Below, in pieces: positions 56,545-64,000 of a stretch of 64,000 bases of DNA (position 1 is the first letter of the stretch; the number at the start of each line of letters is the position of its first letter). A program made the translations under genes and the position numbers. The stretch covers positions 1,612,001-1,676,000 of the forward strand of contig CAVYEM010000001.1 of the NCBI GenBank assembly GCA_963767635.1, read 5' to 3'. The DNA is from CAVYEM01 sp963767635. Lineage in GTDB: Bacteria; Vulcanimicrobiota; Vulcanimicrobiia; Vulcanimicrobiales; Vulcanimicrobiaceae. A model generated the notes under the pieces. It was given only the letters and a program-made list of their open reading frames with translations, made no database searches and had not been told where the DNA came from.

Positions 56545-56990
56545 CAATCCAGCTCCACGATTTTTTCTCCACGAGCGTTGGAGCTGCTGCTGCGCTTATC
56601 GGTTTACTCTTCGTCGCAATCACGCTGGCACCGGAAAAAGTCTTTGAACAAAATGCGGATGCAAAAAGGCGAGGGGGAGCGATCGGCGCTTTTACGGCGC
56701 TCGGCAACATCTTCTTCGTATCACTTGCGGCGCTGACGCCGCGCGCGCCTGGACTGATCATCGCCGGTATCGCGGTCGTCGCAATCGCTCAGATGTTGTC
56801 TGCGGGCGCGGCGATGGCGCGCTTGTATCCCGAACTCCGCGGGTTGCGGCTCTACGGACTGACATCCTTACTCACTTGGAACGGCGTGGTCGTTATTGGG
56901 TGCGCGCGATATCATCAAGAATTGACAGGCGTGTGGAGAAGCCGCGTACAGTGTTATAGCGCCACAATTTTGAGGCGATTTCCAGGTGCG
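56545..56990 (+). pseudogene. Fragment of a small membrane protein
   Basis: After the hydrolase stop, another frame encodes LHDFFSTSVGAAAALIGLLF, then EKVFEQNADAKRRGGAIGAF, and three further hydrophobic segments (LIIAGIAVVAIAQMLSAGAA). This looks like a real four-helix membrane protein. It has no recognisable start codon at the front, and after GVVVIGCARYHQELTGVW it runs into sequence without hydrophobic pattern. It is probably a truncated gene or one broken by base errors. Confidence 0.45.
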
Positions 56991-57050
56991 ATGAAGGCGC
57001 AAAGCGCTAGGGTGACCGAAGGCAACAGCGCGAGAAGAATCCGAATACAG

Positions 57051-57084
57051 AAAAAAACGAGAGGCCGCCGGAGCGGCCTCTCGT
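57051..57084 (-). terminator. Rho-independent terminator of the flagellin gene
   Basis: On the minus strand a 12-bp perfect stem (57073-57084 with 57057-57068, loop TCCG) is followed by six or seven T residues (57051-57057). It lies 20 bases after the flagellin stop and should end a strong monocistronic transcript. Confidence 0.92.
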
Positions 57085-57104
57085 TGACGGGCGTGTTGCC
57101 GGAA

Positions 57105-58325
57105 TTAGCGGAACAGACCCAGGACGGATTGCGCGTTCGCGTTCGACTGCGCCAGAACCGAGGTGCCTACTTGCACCAGCACCTGCAGCTTCGTGAACTC
57201 ACTGGTCGCCTGACCGACGTTAAGGTCGCGAATCGCAGATTCGGAGGCTTGCAGGTTGACCGACGCGACGTTGTCGTTGTTCGCGTCTTCGTTGAGGCGG
57301 ACGATGACCGCGCCGAGCTGCGCGCGCTGGTTGAGCAGCGTGTTGAGCGCATTGTCGACCGTGCCGATGGCATCTTCGGCCGCGAGCACGCCTGCCGACG
57401 TGTTGGCGACGTTGATGTTCGAGACGCGCAGCGTTTGCGCGTTGGTCGCCTGAATGCCGATCTGCACGGTGTCGCCTTCGTTGGCGCCCGATTGGATCGT
57501 CAGCGGACCCGACGGCGAGCTGCTGGCCGCAACCGCTTGGCTCACTTTGATGTAGGCCGTCGTGCCTGCATCGGCGAGCGTGACGTTGCCGACCGTGAGA
57601 GCAAGCCCGTCAACCGTGATCGCGCCGTTCGCGCCGAGCGAGCTGGTGTAGACGTCTGCTCCGACGTTCGTGCTGCTGCTCGAGAAGAACGAAACTTGAA
57701 CCGCCACCGACGTGCTGCTCGTGTTGATCACTTGCAGTTCGATGGTGCCGTCGACCGCGCCGCTGTTCGTCGTGTCGAAGCTCGCCGTCTGGCTCACGGA
57801 CGCAACGAGATTGCCTTGACCCGCAGCGCCTGCGCTGGCGAGCACCGCGTTGTTCGTGATGCTGTACGACGCATCGACGTACGGCTGAAAGCCCGAGTGG
57901 CTGCCGTCCAGAAGCGGCTGTCCATTGAAGTTGGTGCCCTGCGAAATGCGGTTCACTTCCAGGAGCAGCTGCGAGATCTCAGCCTGGAGATTTTGATTGT
58001 CCGACGGGCTGTTGATCGAGTTGGACGCTTCCACGGACAGGCTGCGGATGCGCTGCAGAATGTCGGTTTCGCTGGCCAAGGCGCCATCCGCGACCTGAGC
58101 TGCGTTGTTGGCGTCTTGAACGTTCTGCGAGGCCTGCTGGAACGCGTCGACTTGCGTTTGCAGGTTGGTGGCGATCGCGAGACCCGAGGGATCGTCGGCC
58201 GCGGAATTGATGCGCAGGCCGCTGGAGAGCTGCGTTACGAGGTTCTTTAACGTCGATTGATTGTTGTCCAGATTGTACTGGACGCTATTGGCCAACAGAT
58301 TGTTGGCGATACTCAGACCTTGCAT
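57105..58325 (-). CDS. hag: Flagellin
   Basis: The filament subunit has 406 residues. The conserved D0/D1 helices are at both ends: LVTQLSSGLRINSAADDPSG and LAIATNLQTQVDAFQQASQN at the N-terminus, SEFTKLQVLVQVGTSVLAQS at the C-terminus. A Ser/Thr-rich central region (residues 150-280) forms the exposed domain and offers many O-glycosylation sites. No cysteine is present, as usual. GGAGG precedes the ATG. The gene stands alone between its own sigma-28 promoter and a strong terminator, next to csrA and fliW. Confidence 0.96.
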   Translation of the reverse strand: MQGLSIANNLLANSVQYNLDNNQSTLKNLVTQLSSGLRINSAADDPSGLAIATNLQTQVDAFQQASQNVQDANNAAQVADGALASETDILQRIRSLSVEASNSINSPSDNQNLQAEISQLLLEVNRISQGTNFNGQPLLDGSHSGFQPYVDASYSITNNAVLASAGAAGQGNLVASVSQTASFDTTNSGAVDGTIELQVINTSSTSVAVQVSFFSSSSTNVGADVYTSSLGANGAITVDGLALTVGNVTLADAGTTAYIKVSQAVAASSSPSGPLTIQSGANEGDTVQIGIQATNAQTLRVSNINVANTSAGVLAAEDAIGTVDNALNTLLNQRAQLGAVIVRLNEDANNDNVASVNLQASESAIRDLNVGQATSEFTKLQVLVQVGTSVLAQSNANAQSVLGLFR

Positions 58326-58383
58326 GTTTCCTCCATGATCACACGCACGTGTGAATGACTAGTCGGGGAGACTTCCTGTCCCC
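58323..58383 (-). promoter_or_regulatory. Flagellin mRNA leader with candidate CsrA-binding hairpins
   Basis: Two hairpins present GGA in their loops. One pairs GGGGA with TCCCC (58365-58383) and exposes CAGGAAGTC, close to the CsrA consensus ACARGGAUGU. The other, CATG-GAGGAAA-CATG (58323-58337), contains the ribosome site and start. Between them is a third stem, CACACG-CA-CGTGTG (58340-58353). The two GGA hairpins resemble the paired CsrA sites in the Bacillus subtilis hag leader. Confidence 0.6.
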
Positions 58384-58394
58384 TTCGTTTGTAG

Positions 58395-58421
58395 ATATCG
58401 GCGGCGGGACGGGCGACTTTA
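58395..58421 (-). promoter_or_regulatory. Sigma-28 promoter of flagellin
   Basis: On the minus strand TAAA (58418-58421), 15 bases of spacer and GCCGATAT (58395-58402) match the flagellar sigma-28 (SigD/FliA) consensus exactly. It lies 17 bases past the csrA stop, and the start of transcription would be about 60 bases before the flagellin ATG, giving the leader described separately. Confidence 0.9.
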
Positions 58422-58437
58422 GGACCGGGCCCGAAAG

Positions 58438-58701
58438 TTACGATCTTTTTTGCGGCTTTTTGCGAGGCTGAAGCGCCGCCCGCTCCACAGCGGCCGGATG
58501 CTCGCCCGGTGAAACGGCAACCTCCGCAGCCGAGCGGTTCGAACGCTGGATCTCTTCGTAGATCTCCGACCGGTGAACGGCGATTTCGCGCGGCGCTTCT
58601 ATGCCTAATTTGACCTGATCGCGGTCGACGGCGACGACGACGACACGGACGTTGTCGCCGACCATAATGGATTGATTGACTTTCCGGCTTAGGACAAGCA
58701 T
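58438..58701 (-). CDS. csrA: Carbon storage/translational regulator CsrA
   Basis: CsrA dimers bind GGA motifs in mRNA leaders and block ribosomes. The 87-residue protein starts MLVLSRKVNQSIMVGDNVRV, with the conserved VKLGIEAPREIAVHRSEIY and the core ending at about residue 57. It then carries a 30-residue basic C-terminal tail (ERAALQPRKKPQKRS) longer than in E. coli. AGGAGG precedes the ATG. It lies between fliW and hag, the arrangement in which FliW keeps CsrA off the flagellin mRNA. Confidence 0.95.
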   Translation of the reverse strand: MLVLSRKVNQSIMVGDNVRVVVVAVDRDQVKLGIEAPREIAVHRSEIYEEIQRSNRSAAEVAVSPGEHPAAVERAALQPRKKPQKRS

Positions 58702-58760
58702 CGTGCCCTCCTTGGCGTTCCCCTCTTGGGGATCTAGGATGACACAGCGTTCTACGCCGG

Positions 58761-59237
58761 CTATGCGGCGCCTTGCGTCTGGAGGGTCTTGCGGGGAATC
58801 GGCGTGCGCACCGAGTAGCCGCAGTTCTCGAGCATCACCTGGCGCCCGCGGCGCGTTTTGAGATTCACCACCACCGGTGCCATCAAGTTCATCGTCATGT
58901 CGTTTGCGTCTGTCGTGACCACGACGATGCACAGAACGGTGAAATCCTCCGCGTTTTCTATGCCGAGCGTTTCCGTCGCATAAGCCGGCATGCGCGGTTC
59001 ATAATCTGCAAAAAACTGCCAAGGGTCCGCAGCGGGCAACGCGATCGCGGGATCGTCCAGGGATTGCAGCCACACGAAGCTCGGTTGATCCGCAAGTGCC
59101 AGCGCGAGGAAACGATGCAGAGTCGAGAAACCCGGGACGCCCCAGGGAAACTCGATCACGTCGGTTTGGGCGAAGGCGACCTCGCCGAAGCGAGACGTCA
59201 CGAGCGTCGTTGCGTGGGACTCCGTCGCGGTTTGCAT
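58761..59237 (-). CDS. fliW: Flagellar assembly factor FliW
   Basis: FliW binds either flagellin or CsrA and so links flagellin level to its translation. The 158-residue protein has VIEFPWGVPGF near the N-terminus, WLQSLDDPAIALPAADPWQF in the middle and NLKTRRGRQVMLENCGYSVR at the C-terminus, all family landmarks. The ATG at 59237 follows GGGGAAG. It lies directly after flgL and before csrA. Confidence 0.93.
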   Translation of the reverse strand: MQTATESHATTLVTSRFGEVAFAQTDVIEFPWGVPGFSTLHRFLALALADQPSFVWLQSLDDPAIALPAADPWQFFADYEPRMPAYATETLGIENAEDFTVLCIVVVTTDANDMTMNLMAPVVVNLKTRRGRQVMLENCGYSVRTPIPRKTLQTQGAA

Positions 59238-59256
59238 TCTTCCCCGATTTCCTTTT

Positions 59257-60564
59257 CTATTGCAGATAGTCGAAGAGCGTTTTGCTCTCCAAACGAGTCG
59301 TCGTGCCGTAAGCGGCCTGCAGCGCCGTTTGCGCTTGAGAAAACTGCGAGATGACCTTTGCAATATCGGCATCTTCGATGCCCGACTGCACCTGGGTATC
59401 GTTAACAACCTGTGAATCGGTCTGTTGCGTAGCGGCGTTCAAGGACTGCAAGTTCGCACCGAGCGTCGCTCTGGCGGAAAGCACGGTTTGCGTGACCGCA
59501 TCGATGTCGCCCAACTGGCTCGAGACGTCCGTTTCCAACGTCGCTTGCGATTGAAGGCCGAACGCTTCGACGAAATTGCCGGGCGACGGGGCGCCCGCGC
59601 TTGCGACGTCCGCGACTTCGAACGATCCGGCGGAAGAGCTGAGCGTCATGCGCTGCGCGCGATAATCGAAACTCGCCGAAACGCCGGTGGAGGCAGTTTG
59701 CGCGTTGATTGCGGCAAGCACTGCCGGTACCGTCGCATTGGCGGGAATCGACACCAGGACGCCGCTCGGCGCTTTGGGCGAAGTGATTTGAATGTCCGCG
59801 TTACCGTTCGCGTCAGCTACGAGCGGCGTTGCCAGAATACCGCCCGTGTTGATGGCCTGCGCCGCAGGAACCGGACCCGCGGAAAACGCCGTGTTCGCCG
59901 CGTTCACGCGCGAGGCGCTCTCCGAGGTGACGTTTCCGCTCGCGAGCGTATCCCGCAGCGTGATCAAAGTCTGAAACACGTCCGGCGAACCGTTGGCCGC
60001 GCCATAGTTGAAGGCTTGCTGCATCGTCACCGACGTGCCGACCGATTCGCCGTTGTAGAGCTGCTCGGTTTGAGCGTTCGAATTGCCCACGAACGTCACG
60101 CTCGATATCGGCTGTCCGTTCGTCGTGACGGGCGGCGAAGAGGGCCCCGCCGTACCGGCAAAAACGTATTTGCCGTCGTACGTGGTGTTGGCGGCGGAAA
60201 TTGCCTGCTGCAGCAGGCCATCGACTTGATTTGCCAATGCTTGCCGCTGCGTCGCGTTCGCGAAACCGGATCCCGCCTGTACAGCCAACGACCGCGCGCT
60301 CTGCATGATCGACGTCAAGGTTGAAAGCGCGCCATCCACCGTGGTGAGCTGCGCGCTCGCGTTTTGAATATTCTGTGAACCCTGGTTCTCTTGCGCGATG
60401 GACGTGCGCACCGCGAGATCTTGCGCGATCTGCATGGGATCGTCCGACGGCGCGTTCAACTGCTTGCCGGACGAGAGCGTGGCTCCGTACTGCTGCTGCT
60501 CGGCGGACAGGTTGTCGATCGCGGAAATTTGGTTATCGTACATCGTCGAAGTGGCAATGCGCAT
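59257..60564 (-). CDS. flgL: Flagellar hook-associated protein FlgL (HAP3)
   Basis: FlgL is the junction between hook and filament. The 435-residue protein has the flagellin-like N-terminus (MRIATSTMYDNQISAIDNLS, LSSGKQLNAPSDDPMQIAQD) and the C-terminal coiled region TQVQSGIEDADIAKVISQFS. The central part is larger than in E. coli FlgL (317 residues). It follows flgK by 17 bases. Confidence 0.93.
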   Translation of the reverse strand: MRIATSTMYDNQISAIDNLSAEQQQYGATLSSGKQLNAPSDDPMQIAQDLAVRTSIAQENQGSQNIQNASAQLTTVDGALSTLTSIMQSARSLAVQAGSGFANATQRQALANQVDGLLQQAISAANTTYDGKYVFAGTAGPSSPPVTTNGQPISSVTFVGNSNAQTEQLYNGESVGTSVTMQQAFNYGAANGSPDVFQTLITLRDTLASGNVTSESASRVNAANTAFSAGPVPAAQAINTGGILATPLVADANGNADIQITSPKAPSGVLVSIPANATVPAVLAAINAQTASTGVSASFDYRAQRMTLSSSAGSFEVADVASAGAPSPGNFVEAFGLQSQATLETDVSSQLGDIDAVTQTVLSARATLGANLQSLNAATQQTDSQVVNDTQVQSGIEDADIAKVISQFSQAQTALQAAYGTTTRLESKTLFDYLQ

Positions 60565-60581
60565 TCTGGTGAGCCTCCTTG

Positions 60582-62726
60582 CTACTGGGCGCCCAAGGTA
60601 TTGATGACCGTGTTGAGCAGCGAATCGAGCACGTTGATGGTTTTTGCCGCAGCTTGGTACGCGTTTTGATACTTGATGAGATTTTGCGTCTCCTCATCGA
60701 TGTTGATGCCGTCGATGCCGGAGCGGACCTGATCGATATTTTGCGCCAGCGTGCTCTGCGCCGCGGCGCCCGTTGTTGCGGTCTGCGTATCCGCACCCAT
60801 CTGGGAGACCAGTCCACCGTAGAACTGCCCGAGCGTTTGCGTCTGCGCGGAGGCGATCGAGAACCCGGCCGCGTGCGCATTCGTAAAGGTGGCGGTGATC
60901 GACTCGATGCCGGTCGCGGGGTTCACCGAAATGGCTGAAACCACGACGTTTTCCTGCGGCGCGGCGCCGCCGGCCGTGGCATCCACAGTAAGCACGTCGC
61001 CGACGCGCACGTTATTTACGCCTGCGGGCAACGCCAGCGTTGCCGTCCCCGGCGCGGCTACGGCGGAAACGCTCGTCGTCTGCAACGCCGGCACGCCCGC
61101 GTTCGCAGAGAACATTTGGAGCATGGCATTGGCTGCGCCGTTGTCGTTGGATCCGAATGCATTGGAGGCGTCCTGGGTCACCCCCGCAATCGCGCCGGCC
61201 CCAAGCGCTCCCAGCAGCGATGCGCCGGGCGTGGCGGGATTGTTGCTGTCCGCTATGGTGAACGTCGGGTCCGTCGGCGCGCCGGCAGCCTGCTGGTTCG
61301 CGCGGTGGTACGGATCGACGTTGGACGGATCGCGCGCAAAAACGATACGCTGTGAGGTTGAATCGAAGGACGCGGTCACGCCCGAGTGCATGCCGTTGAA
61401 GTGGCTGATGAAGGCATCCACGCTCGAATCCGTCGTGTTCGTGTCGTAATTGAGCGTTTGCGCAACGCCGTCCACCGTGACGGTGAGCGTGCCGCTGATG
61501 CCTGCGGCAGCCGGCGGATCCGCAAAGGCGCCGTTGGCGTTTATCGGCGCCGCCGTGTCGACCGCATTGTTCGCCGAGTTCATGTTCGTAACCAAACTGC
61601 CCGCCGCGGTCGATGCGAGCGCGACGGGAAGCTGGGCGGGAGTTGTGATGCCGACCGCGATGTTCGCCGCGGAGATCGGCAACGATGCGACGGATGACTG
61701 GAAAAGGGCGGTGCCGGCAACGCCGTTTTGATCGTATGCCGAGGTCGTGATCCGGTTGACTTCGTTTGCCGTCGCCGACGCGAAATCGTCCAGCTGCTGA
61801 CCGTACGCCGTCAGCTTGTTGTTGTACAGGTCGGCGAGGCCGGCGAGTTGGCCGCTTCCCAGCGGAATGCCGGGCGCGTTCGGCGCAGCGGGCGGATTGC
61901 TTTGAAAATCGATTTTGAAGGTGGGCGTTCCGTTCGCCGCTACCCCGATGACGGGAGACGCCAAATGATACGCGACCGTATCATTGACCAGCGCTTGACC
62001 GTTCACCGTCACCAGCGCGGATCCGTCGGGTTGAATCGCGGTTTGCGTGGAAATGTACTGCGAGAGCTGATCCACGAGCGTATCGCGCTGATCTTTGAAC
62101 GTATTGGGATTGTCGCCGACCGCCGTCGAGGCGCGGATCTGTCCGTTGAGCGCGGCGATCTGGTCCAGGATACCGTTGACGCTCGTGACGATCGTGCCGG
62201 CTTGCTGCACGACCTGCGCTTTCTGCTGGGCAACGGAGCCGGCCGCCGCATTGAGAGATTGAGCGAACGCCTGCGCCGTCGTCAGCACGTTCGACCGAGC
62301 GCTGCTGCTGCCGGTTCCGGCTTGGTCGACCAGCTGGCTCATCGCGGTCTGAAACGCGGTGAAGTAGGAATTGATGCCGTTGTTGGGCTCACCCAGCGCA
62401 GCCTGCAGCGACTGCAGCTGACCTTGCTGGACGGTAAAGTAATTCTGTGACGCCGATGCGCCGCGGAACAACGCATCGTACGAATCCGCGTGGATGCGCT
62501 GCACGTCCGAAACGATCGAGCCGTTGCCGTACGTCCCGGCAAAGTGCGCGGACGCAAACGGGGATCCCGCCACCGGCTGCATCTGCGTGATGTCGACGAT
62601 CTGCCGGGAAGCGCCGGGCGTGTCGACGTTGGCGATGTTGTCGGACGTGACGTCCGCCGCCTGTTGAAACGTCTGCAGCGCGTTTCCCATGACGCCCAAG
62701 CCGAAGAAACTCCCTAAGCCGCTCAT
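60582..62726 (-). CDS. flgK: Flagellar hook-associated protein FlgK (HAP1)
   Basis: FlgK caps the hook before filament growth. The 714-residue protein has the rod/hook N-terminal block FQQAADVTSDNIANVDTPGA, a large variable Thr/Ala-rich middle, and a C-terminal SGIDGINIDEETQNLIKYQN plus AYQAAAKTINVLDSLLNTVI, the axial-protein signature. Its start overlaps the stop of the chaperone gene (62723-62726), indicating coupling. Confidence 0.95.
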   Translation of the reverse strand: MSGLGSFFGLGVMGNALQTFQQAADVTSDNIANVDTPGASRQIVDITQMQPVAGSPFASAHFAGTYGNGSIVSDVQRIHADSYDALFRGASASQNYFTVQQGQLQSLQAALGEPNNGINSYFTAFQTAMSQLVDQAGTGSSSARSNVLTTAQAFAQSLNAAAGSVAQQKAQVVQQAGTIVTSVNGILDQIAALNGQIRASTAVGDNPNTFKDQRDTLVDQLSQYISTQTAIQPDGSALVTVNGQALVNDTVAYHLASPVIGVAANGTPTFKIDFQSNPPAAPNAPGIPLGSGQLAGLADLYNNKLTAYGQQLDDFASATANEVNRITTSAYDQNGVAGTALFQSSVASLPISAANIAVGITTPAQLPVALASTAAGSLVTNMNSANNAVDTAAPINANGAFADPPAAAGISGTLTVTVDGVAQTLNYDTNTTDSSVDAFISHFNGMHSGVTASFDSTSQRIVFARDPSNVDPYHRANQQAAGAPTDPTFTIADSNNPATPGASLLGALGAGAIAGVTQDASNAFGSNDNGAANAMLQMFSANAGVPALQTTSVSAVAAPGTATLALPAGVNNVRVGDVLTVDATAGGAAPQENVVVSAISVNPATGIESITATFTNAHAAGFSIASAQTQTLGQFYGGLVSQMGADTQTATTGAAAQSTLAQNIDQVRSGIDGINIDEETQNLIKYQNAYQAAAKTINVLDSLLNTVINTLGAQ

Positions 62727-63203
62727 ACTTTGCTACTCACTAGGACGCTGGCGCCCGGCGGCGCGACGTAACCGCGCCGTTTGTAGACGCCCGTACGCTC
62801 CGTCACCGACTCCTGCAATTTGGAAGTGATTTTCACCAGCCGGTCCAGTCCGGCCACGATGAGAGATTTATTGTTGGTAATCGTGATGCCGAGTGAAATC
62901 GCGCCGAATCGCAATTCGGTCAGACGAGCGTTGAGTTCCGGCCCCAGCCGGTGCGGCGCGTAGGCGCACACTTGCCGCAAGGTCAGCGTACCGAATCCGC
63001 GCACTTGCATGCCGCGACGCTTGGAGCCCGCCGCTTGATGCGCCAAACGCGCCGCATTGAGCTGCCGGTCCGCTTGGGCGACGGCGTCGGGCGGACCGTG
63101 CACCAAAATCTGCGTCAACTGCAGCGCGCAGGCGTTCAGCCTGCGCGAGCGTGGCGGATTCTTCTTGCAGCATCGCAGCAAACGTATCCCAAGAGTCTTT
63201 CAC
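62723..63203 (-). CDS. flgN: FlgN-like flagellar export chaperone (frameshift near 63145)
   Basis: FlgN escorts the hook-junction proteins FlgK and FlgL. The mended product (about 160 residues) starts with VKDSWDTFAAMLQEESATLA. After a one-base shift it continues as a long helical protein with QLNAARLAHQAAGSKRRG and a final GVYKRRGYVAPPG, a typical FlgN-like tail. Size, helix content and position before flgK support the call. The GTG at 63203 overlaps the previous stop (GTGA). Confidence 0.75.
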
Positions 63204-63568
63204 GGCTCCAACTCCGTGGGAAGCTGCGTCTTGGATTCCCGCGAGGCGTCGGAGAGCACGCTGCGCCGCAGCTGCTCCTCGAGCACGCGCCCGATGCCGA
63301 AACTCCCGCTCTGCGCGACAGATTGCGAGCGCTGCTCGTCGAGCATCGTCTGAAACGTTTCCTCGGTGTTGGATTCTTGGCCGAAAATGGTTTGCTTGGG
63401 CACCGTATCGCGCATTGCGGAAAACAGCATGTCCAGAAACACGCCTTCCAGCTGCGTCGCGGCCGAATGCAGGCGTTGGAGTGCGCGCTTCTGCTGCGGC
63501 GTGTACTGCTCCGGGGCTTCGGGACGCGTCGGACTCGGTACGGGGGCCGAAGGATACGCCGCTTTCAC
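63200..63568 (-). CDS. FlgJ-like rod-binding protein
   Basis: 122 residues matching the N-terminal rod-binding domain of FlgJ: LHSAATQLEGVFLDMLFSAM followed by RDTVP and FGIGRVLEEQL. The muramidase half of enterobacterial FlgJ is absent, so a separate enzyme must open the peptidoglycan for the rod. The ATG at 63568 overlaps the flgI stop (ATGA). Confidence 0.85.
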   Translation of the reverse strand: MKAAYPSAPVPSPTRPEAPEQYTPQQKRALQRLHSAATQLEGVFLDMLFSAMRDTVPKQTIFGQESNTEETFQTMLDEQRSQSVAQSGSFGIGRVLEEQLRRSVLSDASRESKTQLPTELEP

Positions 63569-64000
63569 TGTATCTCGAGATCCGCTTGCAGTGCACCAGC
63601 TTCGCGCAGCGCCTGCACGATGGCGATGAGATCGCGCGGCGTGACGCCCATCGTATTGAGCGCGCGCACGACGCTTTGGAGGGTCGCGGCTCCGGCCACG
63701 AAGGTGAGCCGGCGCTTGTCTTCGCTCGCCGTCACGCGCGTGTTCGTCTGCAGGCCTCCGCCGGTTTGGCTAAACGGCGACGGCACGTATTTTTGCTCGG
63801 TCGTGATTGTAATCGACAGATTGCCGTGCGCGATCGCACATGGCGCCAGTTTGACGTTGCCGCCGAAAACGATCGTTCCGGTGCGCTCGTTCATCACCAC
63901 TTTTGCGAGCTCGTCCTGCGCCAGCGACACGTCGCTGGCGTCGGCTAAAAACTGCACGGGATTGTCGTGATAGTTCCCCGGCAAACGCACGTGTACGGTT
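63565..64000 (-). CDS. flgI: Flagellar P-ring protein FlgI, 3' end only
   Basis: The C-terminal 144 residues of FlgI are visible; the gene runs off the right edge. The blocks ARVVMNERTGTIV-like (AKVVMNERTGTIVFGGNVKL), APCAIAHGNLSITI and ATLQSVVRALNTMGVTPRDL with IAIVQALREAGAL are diagnostic. FlgI forms the periplasmic ring around the rod in the peptidoglycan layer, so the organism has an outer membrane. Confidence 0.93.
   Translation of the reverse strand, partial: TVHVRLPGNYHDNPVQFLADASDVSLAQDELAKVVMNERTGTIVFGGNVKLAPCAIAHGNLSITITTEQKYVPSPFSQTGGGLQTNTRVTASEDKRRLTFVAGAATLQSVVRALNTMGVTPRDLIAIVQALREAGALQADLEIQ

Noticed and set aside
56442..58250. A 602-residue plus-strand frame across the flagellin gene
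   Set aside because: Most of it is antisense to flagellin and mirrors its repetitive codons. Only the first 130 residues, before the terminator, look like a membrane protein.
1..64000. tRNA, rRNA, CRISPR array or complete insertion sequence
   Set aside because: I looked for cloverleaf-like segments, regularly spaced repeats and transposase motifs and saw none. A dedicated search (tRNAscan, CRISPR finder) would be decisive.

Overview
The window is a 64 kb piece of a high-GC chromosome from a motile bacterium with two membranes. The P-ring protein FlgI, a Tad pilus secretin and several lipoprotein or export signals all indicate an outer membrane. The gene order frr-uppS-cdsA-dxr-rseP-ispG downstream of rpsB-tsf-pyrH, the archaeal/eukaryotic-type prolyl-tRNA synthetase, the Tad locus and the many c-di-GMP and glycosyltransferase genes would fit the candidate phylum Eremiobacterota/Vulcanimicrobiota (WPS-2). 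That placement is inference from recollection, not a search.

Layout. (1) 1-6803: a Tad/Flp pilus locus. The 5' end of a probable secretin gene diverges from a run of secreted protein, Flp pilin, prepilin peptidase, CpaB, a fused TadZ-TadA ATPase, TadB, TadC and a second prepilin peptidase. The divergent region carries an 18-bp perfect palindrome. The locus ends in a 160-bp nested inverted-repeat element. (2) 6977-12760: a regulator with an NTPase domain and a SARP-like domain, divergent from two PAS-GGDEF-EAL proteins. One of these has lost an aspartate of its EAL metal site. (3) 12673-20600: lipoprotein, Amj-type lipid II flippase, M16 protease, proS, cobalamin adenosyltransferase, NUDIX hydrolase, amino-acid permease and an H1-like basic protein, followed by a decayed or misread HEPN gene. 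(4) 21013-29679: a minus-strand housekeeping operon (rpsB, tsf, pyrH, frr, uppS, cdsA, dxr, rseP, ispG) with a recognisable promoter before rpsB. (5) 29905-42781: a surface-sugar island (rmlB, rmlA, wecE, acetyltransferase, methyltransferases, WbqC-like, PhyH dioxygenase, two large GT2 proteins, ExeA-like ATPase). (6) 42767-51769: fliT-like, fliS, fliD and flaG on the minus strand, directly preceded by three more glycosyltransferases. (7) 51826-52360: a decayed higBA toxin-antitoxin pair. (8) 52386-56533: a redox cassette of catalase-like protein, di-haem cytochrome c and exported alpha/beta hydrolase. (9) 57105-64000: hag flagellin, csrA, fliW, flgL, flgK, flgN, a FlgJ-like rod-binding protein and flgI (cut by the window end).

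How they work together. Regions 5, 6 and 9 read as one flagellum and surface-glycan program. RmlA/RmlB/WecE would make dTDP-4-amino-4,6-dideoxygalactose, and the glycosyltransferases beside the filament-cap genes could decorate flagellin. Flagellin has an apparently perfect sigma-28 promoter and a leader with two GGA-bearing hairpins, beside csrA and fliW, which suggests the CsrA-FliW-flagellin feedback known from Bacillus. The c-di-GMP proteins sit beside the Tad locus and may control the switch between motility and attachment.

Caution. About twenty single-base frameshifts interrupt otherwise intact genes, including essential ones (proS, ispG, rseP, uppS). The most economical explanation is uncorrected indel errors in the assembly. 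I therefore annotate most interrupted genes as full-length CDS spanning the shift and give the position of each break.
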